Counted from the first letter of the stretch, positions 1 to 8,825 are shown. The stretch: 64,000 nt of DNA from an uncultured Muribaculaceae bacterium (GCA_910583675.1 CAJTYH010000001.1:62001-126000); one strand, 5' to 3'. Numbers and translations are program-made. The notes: generated by a model from the sequence alone, not told the origin.

Positions 1-1
1 C

Positions 2-493
2 GACAATTCGATACTTCTTATCGAAGGGATACACGGGCTGAATCCGGAACTGACCTCCGATATTGAGGAGCGCATGAAATACCGGGTCTACGTTTCTGCT
101 CTGACCACGCTCTCTATTGATGACCATAATTGGATACCTACCACCGACAATCGCCTGTTGAGGCGCATAATCCGCGACTACAAATATCGTGGTACATCCG
201 CCGTGGAGACTATCCGCCGATGGCCGAGTGTGCGGCGCGGGGAAGAAAAATGGATTTTCCCGTTTCAGGAGAATGCCGACAGCACGTTCAATTCCTCGTT
301 ACTGTTCGAACTTGGGGTGATGAAGGACTATGGCGAGGCTATATTGCGCGATGTTCCCAACGACGTACCCGAATATGCCGAAGCTTATCGCTTGCGCAGG
401 TTCCTCAGTTATTTCAAGCAGATAGGGGAGCGGGGAGTGCCTCCCACCAGCCTTCTGCGGGAGTTTCTCGGAGGTTCCAGTTTCAAATATTGA
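2..493 (+). CDS. Uridine/nucleoside kinase family protein, C-terminal part
   Basis: The reading frame is already open at the window edge, so the N-terminus with the P-loop lies upstream. The visible 163 residues look like the C-terminal part of the Bacteroidota nucleoside kinase that resembles uridine kinase and phosphoribulokinase. These enzymes phosphorylate uridine or cytidine in pyrimidine salvage. Support comes from the stretch ILLIEGIHGLNPEL, a Walker-B-like strand followed by the typical EGIHxLNP, and from TTDNRLLRRIIRDYKYRG further on. An internal ATG at 74 is not the start, because conserved sequence precedes it. The stop is 12 bases from the 3' end of the convergent kinase gene. The family call is fairly sure; the exact substrate is inference. 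Confidence 0.8.
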   Translation, partial: DNSILLIEGIHGLNPELTSDIEERMKYRVYVSALTTLSIDDHNWIPTTDNRLLRRIIRDYKYRGTSAVETIRRWPSVRRGEEKWIFPFQENADSTFNSSLLFELGVMKDYGEAILRDVPNDVPEYAEAYRLRRFLSYFKQIGERGVPPTSLLREFLGGSSFKY

Positions 494-505
494 AACGTAG
501 CGAGG

Positions 506-1324
506 CTACTTGCCGATAAGGCTTTTCAGGCGTTCTTTGACACCATGCCTCTCACGCCATTGGTGTGCGGCATCGAGTGCCATCCTTGACATGGCTGAAG
601 GGTCTTTTCCGGCAGCGATTCCATATGCTTCACCCAACCGTTCCGTCCATTCGTCGTGCCATGATATGGACTTGAACATCTGCATGAGCTTTGAGGGGTC
701 GTGAACGTCGAACTCCATGCGGTTGAGATCCACGTAATAGAATTCATACTCCCCGCGTCCGTTACGGTTCAGGAGTATGTTGCCGGGGGAGAAGTCGTGA
801 AACCATATGCCGGCTGCATGGATGCGGGCAATTTCTGCTCCGAGAGCCGGCAACAGACTGTCTATGTCGGGACGGTCTTCCCAATCCCTGAGGTTGGGAT
901 ATGGGAGGTGTTCGCAGAAATAGAAACTGCGTGTCATCTTCGGCCATAATCCGGCGTTTCGGCTGATTTTCCATCCTGTGTGGATCTCGCTGTAACCCAA
1001 CGGGACGGGTGTATGGAATCCTAGTTTTATGAGTTTTTCGGCATTGAAAAACGACCGTTTTGCCTTGCTTGGCCGGAAAGACCTGTATACATATCCGTTA
1101 GGGAACGGAGGGATCCTGAATGCCTTTACGTTTACCGAAATGTCAAGATCGTTTACCGTCTTCCCTCCTGCATTGCCTCCAGGCAGGATATAGAAAAGCG
1201 TATTGCGCCTGCCTTTGTAGACCACTTCGGCATCGGAAGGTTGCCCATGTCGTGTCACAGCCTTGATCAGGGGCTGTACTGATGGATAGTTCTCGTTTAT
1301 TATTATTCTTTGCCTTGTGGCCAT
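506..1324 (-). CDS. WaaP/Kdo-kinase-like lipopolysaccharide kinase
   Basis: This 272-residue protein resembles the lipopolysaccharide kinase (Kdo/WaaP) family, small protein-kinase-like enzymes that phosphorylate sugars of the LPS inner core at the cytoplasmic face. The catalytic loop reads HDFSPGNIL (about residues 176-184), matching HxDxxxxN with the central Asp replaced by Ser-Pro context typical of this family, followed by YYVDLNRMEF as the metal-binding DFG equivalent. A Lys-containing strand (FFNAEKLIKLGF) lies near residue 95. It has no signal peptide. It sits 18 bases downstream of a PAP2 phosphatase gene on the same strand, so the two are probably co-transcribed. The substrate cannot be read from the sequence. 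Confidence 0.75.
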   Translation of the reverse strand: MATRQRIIINENYPSVQPLIKAVTRHGQPSDAEVVYKGRRNTLFYILPGGNAGGKTVNDLDISVNVKAFRIPPFPNGYVYRSFRPSKAKRSFFNAEKLIKLGFHTPVPLGYSEIHTGWKISRNAGLWPKMTRSFYFCEHLPYPNLRDWEDRPDIDSLLPALGAEIARIHAAGIWFHDFSPGNILLNRNGRGEYEFYYVDLNRMEFDVHDPSKLMQMFKSISWHDEWTERLGEAYGIAAGKDPSAMSRMALDAAHQWRERHGVKERLKSLIGK

Positions 1325-1342
1325 AGAGGAGAGTGTTTTATG

Positions 1343-2329
1343 TCAGAATACCAAGTTGGCGGCTATGCCGTATGAGCCGTTGGATACGAATGGCGCTGCC
1401 GTCCATCCGAGGCTCCCGGTGCCCTTCTTCTCGGGCACCGGTGCGATGCGCTGAAGCAGCACATCGCGATGCATGCGCGTGCGCTTGTGGAATATTTTAG
1501 GATATATCCAATATGCGAAAGTCGTGGAAAGGTAGCCTAATGCCGCTCCTCCTACCACATCGTTGATCCAGTGCCGGTCATTGTGTATGCGAAGGTAGGC
1601 TACTGCCGCACCGACTACGTACCCCGACATTGCAACCCACTTGTTTGTGTCCCAATATTCTCGTCGCAGGTATTCCGCGCCCATGAATGTTGTCCCGGTA
1701 TGGCCTGAAGGAAAGGAGTTGCGCGCATTGCTGTCAGGACGCTTCTCCTTGAACGTGCTTTTCATGGCGAAGTTTACGATGCCGAACGTAGCATAGCTCA
1801 TGGCCAGCAATATGGTGCGGTCAAGCAGGTTGTGCTGCCCCTTCATTCCACAGAAATGCAATGCATAGGCGGCTACCATCGGGCTGTATTGTATCCAGTC
1901 GTCAACCGGGATCTTGTTCTTGCCATGCTGGGATACATGTTTTTGAACTTCCTCGCGCCAGTGTACCAGCCAGGGGGTGCGTACAAACAGCGCGGAGGCG
2001 GCAAAGATGCCGGCAGGTACGGCGAATTCGGCTATTCCCGCGTCATGCGAGGTGTCTCCGAGTCGCACAAGCTGCCTGTTGATGTTTTCCGAGACAAGCC
2101 AGTCGGGGAGTTCAGAAGGGTTTATTACCGTGGCATTCCCATCTTCCGGCAAATCTATCACTACGCTTTCATCCTCGTAAATGTCGTCCGGCACAGGGGT
2201 ATCCGGTGAGTTGATTATCACGATGGTGTCGTTGGTGGCCACTGGTGGAGTGATTCCTGTGGAGATGTTGCCTTGCGCGGATGCAAGGAAGCACATCAGG
2301 GTAAGCAATATTGAAGAAATTGTACGCAT
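1343..2329 (-). CDS. PAP2-family phosphatase, secreted or outer-envelope
   Basis: A 328-residue type 2 phosphatidic acid phosphatase. It opens with a signal peptide (MRTISSILLTLMCFLASAQG), followed by a low-complexity acidic linker. The three PAP2 motifs are all present: KxxxxxxRP (KSTFKEKRP, about residue 195), PSGH (about 209) and RxxxxxHxxxD (RIHNDRHWINDVVGG, about 252-262). Such enzymes remove phosphate from lipid carriers or lipid A. The C-terminus (ATFVSNG...IAANLVF type) ends in an aromatic residue, as in outer-membrane-associated proteins. The neighbours are a WaaP-like kinase and a divergent phosphoethanolamine transferase, so a role in lipid A or LPS phosphate metabolism is a reasonable inference. 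Undecaprenyl pyrophosphate is an alternative substrate. Confidence 0.85.
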   Translation of the reverse strand: MRTISSILLTLMCFLASAQGNISTGITPPVATNDTIVIINSPDTPVPDDIYEDESVVIDLPEDGNATVINPSELPDWLVSENINRQLVRLGDTSHDAGIAEFAVPAGIFAASALFVRTPWLVHWREEVQKHVSQHGKNKIPVDDWIQYSPMVAAYALHFCGMKGQHNLLDRTILLAMSYATFGIVNFAMKSTFKEKRPDSNARNSFPSGHTGTTFMGAEYLRREYWDTNKWVAMSGYVVGAAVAYLRIHNDRHWINDVVGGAALGYLSTTFAYWIYPKIFHKRTRMHRDVLLQRIAPVPEKKGTGSLGWTAAPFVSNGSYGIAANLVF

Positions 2330-2348
2330 TTGTGTGTCAAATATTGTG

Positions 2349-2356
2349 CAAATTTA
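2349..2356 (-). promoter_or_regulatory. -7 promoter element of the PAP2/WaaP-like operon
   Basis: Read on the minus strand this is TAAATTTG, a match to the Bacteroidota -7 consensus TAnnTTTG. It ends 19 bases before the PAP2 start codon. I see no good TTTG at the -33 distance. Confidence 0.55.
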
Positions 2357-2376
2357 CGGATTATTTTTGTGTTAGC

Positions 2377-2408
2377 TTGTCATACAGGGGCCATTTTAAG
2401 TAACTTTG
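2377..2408 (+). promoter_or_regulatory. Promoter of the phosphoethanolamine transferase gene
   Basis: TTG at 2377-2379 and TAACTTTG at 2401-2408 are 21 bases apart, which fits the Bacteroidota -33/-7 layout. The start codon at 2452 follows a leader of about 40 bases. Confidence 0.6.
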
Positions 2409-2451
2409 CATGTAGAAGTTGTCCCGGTAATGTAATTTTGAACATCCGCTC

Positions 2452-4311
2452 ATGATCTATATAATATATTTGCTCTCCTCAGTGGCGCTATTCGGTCTGG
2501 TGACCGTGCTCTACAGGGTCTTGTCCAAAGGGTTGTCGCGCAGTGCGAAGGGGCAGCAGCTTACACGTTTCGGTATAGCCTCCCTGTTGGCCGTCCTTCC
2601 GTTTGCCATTACGGGACAGGTGAGGTGGAACCTCAATCTTACTCTGATAGCGGTGGTGGCTGCCGTCTGGATGCTTGTTTTTCCAATTCTGGATTATGTA
2701 GCGAACCGCAAGAAGAGGTCGGAGATTGACAATCGCATGGATTTCGCGTTCGGGCTTTATCTGTTCGGTATGTTGTCCGGGGCGTACATGGCATTATCCG
2801 CGATGTTTCCACATTGGAATGCCTTGATAGGAAGCGCACTTGCCGCAGTGGAGATGCCACTCATTGTCCTTGCCGCTTTTCAGGTAGCTTATTATGCCGT
2901 TTACAGCGCGTCCATAGATCACGATGGCTTGAAACTCGTGCTTGACACGGATGCGAATGAGGTTCTTGAGTTTGTGCGTTCTTTCTCACGTTGGATTGTC
3001 ATAGGTATGCTTGTAGGGTTTATCGTATTTCTGATGTTGTGGTTTTATTGGAACCTTATGGATCAGCCTCCTGTCGGGTCGCTTAACTGGAGTCGCAAGC
3101 TGGGGCTTGTGGCCTACAGCATCGGGATGGGGTGGCTGATGTTCCATGGAACGAACTCACCTTTCAGGCGTTCCGGTTTGCCGAGACTGTATTTCGAGGA
3201 CAAGGAGCATGAGCGTGAATGCGCAGGATATGCGGCGGCATGCATTCGACGCAGGGAAAGCCTGAAAATAGAATCAAGCATTCTTCATCCGGTAGGGGAG
3301 GGGAGTGGTTCCCCGAATGAGGTGCCGGTTCGCGGACGCACATACATTCTTGTGATTGGTGAGTCTGCCTCGCGCGACTATATGGGGGCTTTTACCGGGA
3401 AAGCTGATGACGATGGTACCACACCATGGCTGTCCGGGATGGCGCGGGATGGTAAGGCGGTTCTGTTCCCATATGCATATTCCTGTCATTTTCAGACCGT
3501 GCCCACCCTTACGAGGGCATTGACGGAGATGAATCAGTATAACGGAAAGTCCTTTGTTGAATCGGTTTCCATAGTTGACGTGGCCAAATCGCTTGGCATG
3601 AAGGTATATTGGTTCTCGAACCAGGGGCACATCGGTGCGAACGACACTGCTGTCACGCTGATTGCGGAAACCGCCGATCGTGCGAGCTGGACATCGCAGA
3701 CATTGAACAAACGGAGTTATGACGGTGAGCTTCCCCTTTTTCTGGAAGAGGTGGATCCGGGGGTTGATAAGCTGATTGTTTTCCATCTGATCGGTTCGCA
3801 TTTCACTTATTCCAATCGCTATCCTGCATCGGAGGAATACTTCAAGCCGGGGAATGATGATCCGGATGGATATGTGGCTGCCTACCGCAACTCCCTACGC
3901 TATACTGACGGAGTTCTTGACAGCATATACCGGTATGCATCTGCCAACCTCAACCTGCAATGGATGGTTTACTGTTCCGATCATGCCGACCTGCCCGACA
4001 GACGTCGTTCGCCGGTATTCGATGGTTTCGGAAAATTGCGCATACCTTTGGCTGTCGTTCTTTCTGACGACTATGCGATGAAGCATTCCGACATAGCATC
4101 GGCCTTGTCGAAAAATTCGTATCGTCCGTTTTCAAACGATCTTCTCTTCGATCTTCTTTGCGGGCTTTGGGCAGTTCGTTCGGAAGTCGCTCCTCTTTCC
4201 ATGAACATCGCTTCCCCTCTTTATTGCCTGGATGCTTCATCGGTCAAGGTGCTTCTCGGAGAAACCACCGTGGGCGATGATCCTAATTTCCCCTCTGAAT
4301 CTCCGAAATGA
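2452..4311 (+). CDS. EptA-like phosphoethanolamine transferase (sulfatase fold)
   Basis: A 619-residue inner-membrane enzyme with about five hydrophobic segments in the first 250 residues and a periplasmic sulfatase-fold domain from about residue 300. Such enzymes move phosphoethanolamine from phosphatidylethanolamine onto lipid A or core sugars, which changes resistance to cationic peptides. Visible motifs are VIGESASRDYMGAF (metal ligand Glu), the nucleophile region SCHFQTVPTLTRALT, HLIGSHFTYSNRYP (family HxxGSHxxYxxRYP) and YCSDHADLPD (Asp-His metal pair). The N-terminal part is longer than in E. coli EptA. It is transcribed away from a PAP2 phosphatase and WaaP-like kinase, suggesting a set of LPS phosphate-modifying genes. 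The family is clear; the acceptor is not known. Confidence 0.85.
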   Translation: MIYIIYLLSSVALFGLVTVLYRVLSKGLSRSAKGQQLTRFGIASLLAVLPFAITGQVRWNLNLTLIAVVAAVWMLVFPILDYVANRKKRSEIDNRMDFAFGLYLFGMLSGAYMALSAMFPHWNALIGSALAAVEMPLIVLAAFQVAYYAVYSASIDHDGLKLVLDTDANEVLEFVRSFSRWIVIGMLVGFIVFLMLWFYWNLMDQPPVGSLNWSRKLGLVAYSIGMGWLMFHGTNSPFRRSGLPRLYFEDKEHERECAGYAAACIRRRESLKIESSILHPVGEGSGSPNEVPVRGRTYILVIGESASRDYMGAFTGKADDDGTTPWLSGMARDGKAVLFPYAYSCHFQTVPTLTRALTEMNQYNGKSFVESVSIVDVAKSLGMKVYWFSNQGHIGANDTAVTLIAETADRASWTSQTLNKRSYDGELPLFLEEVDPGVDKLIVFHLIGSHFTYSNRYPASEEYFKPGNDDPDGYVAAYRNSLRYTDGVLDSIYRYASANLNLQWMVYCSDHADLPDRRRSPVFDGFGKLRIPLAVVLSDDYAMKHSDIASALSKNSYRPFSNDLLFDLLCGLWAVRSEVAPLSMNIASPLYCLDASSVKVLLGETTVGDDPNFPSESPK

Positions 4312-4487
4312 TGCGTTTTTTCATGTAGAACCGCACAAGTGTTTCTGAATTTTGGATTCTCAAAGGCTTAAAAACAAGGCTTGCAGATGCTAAAAGTTTG
4401 CTAATCAACGAATGACAGCTCTTTGCGTATGATAATCCAGTTTCGCATAAAAAATCAATAAAGTAAAAATTTGTTAATTAAATTGAA

Positions 4488-5720
4488 GTGGTACTCAATT
4501 ATATCTGGATTGCATTTTTCTTAGTAGCTTTTGCCATGGCGCTGTTCCGCTCTATCGTGTTGGGCGACCTGCAGGTCTGGTCTGACATAATGACCACCTC
4601 GTTCAGCTCGGCGGCTACGGCCTTTGAGATCTCCCTTGGTCTTACCGGGATCCTATCGCTATGGTTGGGGCTTATGAAAATAGGAGAACGGGCTGGTGTG
4701 ATAAATTTTTTCGGAAGGATGATCGCTCCTCTTTTCACTCGTCTTTTTCCCGGAGTGCCTAAAGGGCATCCGGCCATGGGGTCGATTTTCATGAATGTGT
4801 CGGCAAATATGCTGGGTCTTGACAATGCCGCGACTCCGCTCGGCCTTAAAGCGATGCAGGAACTCCAGACTCTGAACAAGGAGAAGGATACAGCCACAGA
4901 CGCGATGATCATGTTCTTGATACTCAATGCGTCGGGGCTGTGCTTCATACCGATAAGCATAATGATGTACCGGGCACAGGCCGGTGCCGCTAACCCGACG
5001 GACATTTTCCTGCCGATTCTTCTTGCTACGTTCGTATCCACCTTCGTGGGGATTGTGGCGCTGTGCCTTAAGCAACGCATCAGGCTTGCCGATCCGGTGC
5101 TTCTCAGCTGGCTCGGTGGTATGGGAGCCGTGATCGCGCTCATAGTATGGCTGTTTTCCGGGATGGATGGCGACCGTGTGGAGAGGTATTCCGGATTCAT
5201 TGCCAACTTCTTGCTTTTCAGCGTTATAATTATGTTTCTGTGTGCAGGCTTGCGTAAGCGCATCAACATGTACGAGACATTTATAGAGGGGGCTCGCGAG
5301 GGCTTCAAGACTGCCGTGACCATCATCCCGTACCTTGTGGCGATACTTGTGGCAATAGGCATGTTTCGTGCTTCCGGTGCCATGACTTATCTTACGGAGT
5401 GGACGACTTCCGCTGTGGCTTTCTGCGGTCTGGATACAGGATGGGTGGAAGCGCTTCCGACGGCACTCATGAAGCCTCTGAGCGGGAGCGGTTCCCGTGG
5501 GATGATGATAGATCTCATGGCCGCCCATGGCCCGGACGCTTTTGTGAGCCGTGTAAGCGCTGCTATCCAGGGCAGTACGGACACTATGTTTTATGTCCTG
5601 GCTGTCTACTTCGGTTCTGTGGGCGTGAGAAAGACCCGTTATGCGGTTAGCTATGCACTGCTGGCGGATGTGACCGGGTCGGTGGCCGGAGTATTGGCCG
5701 CATATGTCTTTTTCGGCTGA
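4488..5720 (+). CDS. SpmA-SpmB fusion, nucleoside-recognition (Gate) membrane protein
   Basis: A 410-residue polytopic membrane protein built from two Gate/nucleoside-recognition repeats, corresponding to Bacillus spore maturation proteins SpmA (about residues 1-200) and SpmB (about 230-410) joined in one chain. Characteristic stretches are FMNVSANMLGLDNAATPLGLKAM in the first half and ALMKPLSGSGSRGMMIDLM in the second. Bacteroidota do not sporulate, so the role is not spore maturation; transport has been proposed but not settled. The start is GTG at 4488, because no in-frame ATG precedes the first hydrophobic segment. The stop is 26 bases before ybeY. Confidence 0.85.
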   Translation: MVLNYIWIAFFLVAFAMALFRSIVLGDLQVWSDIMTTSFSSAATAFEISLGLTGILSLWLGLMKIGERAGVINFFGRMIAPLFTRLFPGVPKGHPAMGSIFMNVSANMLGLDNAATPLGLKAMQELQTLNKEKDTATDAMIMFLILNASGLCFIPISIMMYRAQAGAANPTDIFLPILLATFVSTFVGIVALCLKQRIRLADPVLLSWLGGMGAVIALIVWLFSGMDGDRVERYSGFIANFLLFSVIIMFLCAGLRKRINMYETFIEGAREGFKTAVTIIPYLVAILVAIGMFRASGAMTYLTEWTTSAVAFCGLDTGWVEALPTALMKPLSGSGSRGMMIDLMAAHGPDAFVSRVSAAIQGSTDTMFYVLAVYFGSVGVRKTRYAVSYALLADVTGSVAGVLAAYVFFG

Positions 5721-5731
5721 TAGTTTTTTAT

Positions 5732-5739
5732 TATCTTTG
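5732..5739 (+). promoter_or_regulatory. -7 element immediately before ybeY
   Basis: TATCTTTG ends 7 bases before the ybeY ATG. With the usual transcription start a few bases after the element, the mRNA would have almost no 5' leader. Confidence 0.6.
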
Positions 5740-5746
5740 CAGGGTT

Positions 5747-6196
5747 ATGGATGAAAGGATTCAATGGCTCTCACGAGGTGTGGAGTTGCCTGTTCTGGAC
5801 TATAAGCTGCTGGATCGATGGATCATGGCAGTCGCCGAAAGATACGGTCGCATAGTGGGTGCGCTCACTTACATGTTTTGCGACGACGAGGAGATATTGC
5901 GGGTGAACCGTGAGTTTCTTCAGCACGACTATTATACCGACATAATCACCTTTGACGATTGCCGAGGAAAACTTTTGCGTGGCGACATGGTGATATCCCT
6001 TGACACGGTAAGATCCAATGCCGGGATTCAGCAGGTGTCATATGAAGATGAACTGCTGCGGGTAATAATCCACGGAGTTTTGCATCTCTGCGGAATAAAT
6101 GACAAAGGTCCCGGCGAACGGGAGATAATGGAGATGAACGAAAACCATGCACTTGAAATCTACCGTGACATTCAGAACAATACACTTCAGAAATGA
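5747..6196 (+). CDS. ybeY: rRNA maturation endoribonuclease YbeY
   Basis: A 149-residue YbeY/UPF0054 metalloprotein involved in 16S rRNA 3'-end processing and ribosome quality control. The zinc-site region reads IIHGVLHLCGINDKGPGER (about residues 106-124). The first two histidines of the H-x3-H-x5-H motif are present, but the third position is Asp. I believe this is usual for Bacteroidota YbeY, so the protein is probably functional. The start at ATG 5747 is supported by the family N-terminus and by the promoter just upstream. The TGA stop overlaps the ATG of mnmG (ATGA), so the two genes are translationally coupled. Confidence 0.9.
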   Translation: MDERIQWLSRGVELPVLDYKLLDRWIMAVAERYGRIVGALTYMFCDDEEILRVNREFLQHDYYTDIITFDDCRGKLLRGDMVISLDTVRSNAGIQQVSYEDELLRVIIHGVLHLCGINDKGPGEREIMEMNENHALEIYRDIQNNTLQK

Positions 6197-8175
6197 GATT
6201 TGACTACGATGTAATAGTGGTAGGAGCCGGTCATGCCGGTTGTGAGGCGGCCGCTGCTGCGGCTCGGCTTGGCGCATCGACCCTCCTGGTTACCATGGAT
6301 CTCAACAAGATTGCCCAGATGAGTTGCAACCCTGCTGTTGGGGGCATTGCCAAGGGGCAGATCGTTCGTGAGATAGATGCGCTTGGGGGGCATATGGGGG
6401 TCGTGACAGACAGGAGCGCGATACAATTTCGCATGCTTAACCGGTCAAAGGGGCCTGCGATGTGGAGTCCGCGCGCACAGGCCGACCGCATGCGCTTTTC
6501 CGCCCTATGGCGCAATATTCTTGAGAATACTCCCAATCTTTCCCTGTGGCAGGATACGGTCACCGAACTGATATTCGAGGAGGACGCTTCCACTGGCGCC
6601 TCTGGCGGCACGGCAGAAGCGAGTAAAGACAATCCGCCAAGCGCGTCAAAGATGCGTGTGACGGGGCTTAAAACGGCCTTGGGAGCCACGTTCCATGCAC
6701 GCGCGGTAGTGCTCACTAACGGCACATTCCTGAACGGGCTTATGCATGTCGGACGCACAATGGTGGAAGGCGGTCGCATATCGGAGCCTGCGTCATATGG
6801 CATAACCGAGCAGCTCAAGGCTGTCGGCTTCAAGGCCGATCGCATGAAAACCGGTACTCCGGTGCGTATTGACGGACGTTCCGTGCATTGGGAGCTGACA
6901 GTCCCGCAGGAGCTTGAGGAGGATTCCCATCATTTTTCTTATCTTCCCGAAGTAGGAAGGGAGTTGCGGCAGCGCCGTTGTTTCACGGTTTACACCAATG
7001 AGCGTACACACGATGTGCTCCGGCGTGGATTGCCCGATTCACCCCTTTATAACGGGCAGATCCAGAGCATAGGCCCCCGATATTGCCCGTCCATAGAAAC
7101 GAAGATAGTGACCTTTGCCGACAAGAGCGAACATCAGTTGTTCCTTGAGCCGGAAGGGGAGGATACCCAGGAGTATTACCTCAACGGCTTCTCTTCATCC
7201 CTGCCCATGGACATACAGTTGGAGGCGTTGAAGACGATCCCGGCTTTTGCCGATGTGCAGATATATCGTCCGGGCTATGCCATCGAATACGACTTCTTTG
7301 ACCCAACCCAGTTGCGACATACGCTGGAGACAAAGCTTGTGAAGGATCTTTTCTTTGCAGGACAGATAAACGGCACTACCGGATATGAGGAAGCTGCAGG
7401 ACAGGGACTGGTGGCCGGAGCAAATGCTGCTGCGGATGCCTTGGGAAAATCGGAACAATTGTTGCTTGGGCGCGACGAGGCTTATATCGGTGTCCTCATA
7501 GACGATCTGGTGACAAAGGGAGTGGATGAACCTTACCGCATGTTCACTTCGCGAGCCGAATATCGTATCTTGCTCCGTCAGGACGATGCCGACATGCGCC
7601 TTACCGAAAAGGCATATCGTATGGGTCTTGCCACAGAGGAACGTTACAGGCTGCTTGAAGAGAAGCGCCGTCTCCGCAACGATCTTATGGATTTCATCTC
7701 CTCCTGTTCAATCCGTGTAGGGGAGGTCAATGAGGCTTTCTTAAGGATCAACGACGCTCAGGGGTGGAAAGGCTCTCCCTTTGAGCTTTTCCCGGTGAAA
7801 GAGGGTTGTAAGATCAAATCGCTTGTGCTTCGTCCCCAACTCACAATAGAATTGCTTTCCGAGGTGCTTCCACGATTGAAAGATCAAATAGATGCGCTTC
7901 CAGCAGATCGTCGCGAAGAGATTGTGGAGGCCGCAGAGATCCTTTTGAAATATGAAGGATATATCAAACGGGAGGATATGATTGCCGACAAGCTCCGGCG
8001 TCTTGAGGCGATAAGGCTTGGAGACCGTTTCGACTATTCTGGCATCAAGGCTCTATCCACTGAGGCGCGTCAGAAATTGCAGCGCATACGCCCCGATACA
8101 GTAGCACAGGCCTCGCGCATCCCCGGGGTGTCGCCGGCTGACATAAGCATCCTGCTGCTCATGTGCGGAAGATGA
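6193..8175 (+). CDS. mnmG: tRNA uridine-5-carboxymethylaminomethyl modification enzyme MnmG (GidA)
   Basis: A 660-residue FAD protein that, with MnmE, installs the cmnm5 group on U34 of several tRNAs. The Rossmann dinucleotide motif VVGAGHAGCEAA is at the N-terminus. The MnmG signatures SCNPAVGGIAKG and GQINGTTGYEEAAGQGL follow in order, and the C-terminal helical domain ends with SRIPGVSPADISILL. Relative to the family there is a Ser/Ala/Gly-rich insertion at about residues 130-152 (rich in EDASTGASGG-like sequence), probably a surface loop. It overlaps ybeY by 4 bases, and a parS palindrome lies 13 bases beyond its stop. Confidence 0.97.
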   Translation: MRFDYDVIVVGAGHAGCEAAAAAARLGASTLLVTMDLNKIAQMSCNPAVGGIAKGQIVREIDALGGHMGVVTDRSAIQFRMLNRSKGPAMWSPRAQADRMRFSALWRNILENTPNLSLWQDTVTELIFEEDASTGASGGTAEASKDNPPSASKMRVTGLKTALGATFHARAVVLTNGTFLNGLMHVGRTMVEGGRISEPASYGITEQLKAVGFKADRMKTGTPVRIDGRSVHWELTVPQELEEDSHHFSYLPEVGRELRQRRCFTVYTNERTHDVLRRGLPDSPLYNGQIQSIGPRYCPSIETKIVTFADKSEHQLFLEPEGEDTQEYYLNGFSSSLPMDIQLEALKTIPAFADVQIYRPGYAIEYDFFDPTQLRHTLETKLVKDLFFAGQINGTTGYEEAAGQGLVAGANAAADALGKSEQLLLGRDEAYIGVLIDDLVTKGVDEPYRMFTSRAEYRILLRQDDADMRLTEKAYRMGLATEERYRLLEEKRRLRNDLMDFISSCSIRVGEVNEAFLRINDAQGWKGSPFELFPVKEGCKIKSLVLRPQLTIELLSEVLPRLKDQIDALPADRREEIVEAAEILLKYEGYIKREDMIADKLRRLEAIRLGDRFDYSGIKALSTEARQKLQRIRPDTVAQASRIPGVSPADISILLLMCGR

Positions 8176-8188
8176 AACATGATTGCGT

Positions 8189-8204
8189 TGTTCCACGTGG
8201 AACA
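8189..8204. promoter_or_regulatory. parS: parS centromere site (ParB binding)
   Basis: A perfect 16-bp palindrome, TGTTCCACGTGGAACA, lies between mnmG and apt. It fits the widely conserved parS consensus TGTTnCACGTGnAACA bound by chromosomal ParB. This suggests the window lies in the origin-proximal part of the chromosome. parA and parB are not in the window. Confidence 0.82.
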
Positions 8205-8269
8205 TTCGCAATCCGCATGTCCTCAAAAGATTATTCAAGAAACAACATAAAGAACAAAACAACTGAAAG

Positions 8270-8788
8270 ATGGAATATGTCAAATCAAAGATCCGCGATG
8301 TCCAGGACTTCCCGCAAAAGGGTGTCCTTTTCAAGGATCTTACCACAGCTTTCAAGGATCCCCGTGCCCTCCATATAATCGGCTGGGATCTTTCACAGCT
8401 CTACCGCGACAAGGGTGTGACCAAGGTGGTGGGGATAGAATCCCGAGGCTTCATTGGTGGCTCCATACTCGCTTTTGAATTGGGTGCCGGATTCGTGCCT
8501 GTGCGCAAACCGGGAAAGCTCCCTGCCGACACCCTTACGGCTACCTATGACAAGGAATACGGAACGGATACAATAGAGATCCACAGGGATGCCATAACAG
8601 AGGATGACGTAGTGGTGCTACATGACGATGTCCTTGCCACCGGAGGCACTATGGCTGCGGCATACAATCTTGTGAAGAGCATGAATCCGAAGAAGATCTA
8701 TGTGAATTTCATAATTGAACTGACCTCGCTTAACGGTCGTGCCAATCTTCCTGCAGATGCAGAGGTCACGTCGTTGCTGAAATACTGA
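8270..8788 (+). CDS. apt: Adenine phosphoribosyltransferase
   Basis: A 172-residue type I phosphoribosyltransferase that converts adenine and PRPP to AMP in purine salvage. The PRPP-binding loop reads VVLHDDVLATGGTM (about residues 121-134). The N-terminal IRDVQDFPQKGVLFKDLTTA and GIESRGFIGGSILA stretches are typical of Apt. Length is normal for the family. It follows mnmG after a 94-base gap that holds parS, and ends just before a strong terminator. Confidence 0.96.
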   Translation: MEYVKSKIRDVQDFPQKGVLFKDLTTAFKDPRALHIIGWDLSQLYRDKGVTKVVGIESRGFIGGSILAFELGAGFVPVRKPGKLPADTLTATYDKEYGTDTIEIHRDAITEDDVVVLHDDVLATGGTMAAAYNLVKSMNPKKIYVNFIIELTSLNGRANLPADAEVTSLLKY

Positions 8789-8825
8789 GCCTCTCTTAGT
8801 TTTCGTCTAAATAGATTTAAAGTGA

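Noticed and set aside
4499..5383. Long antisense frame opposite the SpmA-SpmB fusion gene
   Set aside because: It mirrors a well-supported membrane protein gene; its translation has no recognisable features.
8163..8378. Small protein containing VPRGTF after mnmG
   Set aside because: The peptide is produced by reading through the parS palindrome and into apt; it is a known type of annotation artefact.
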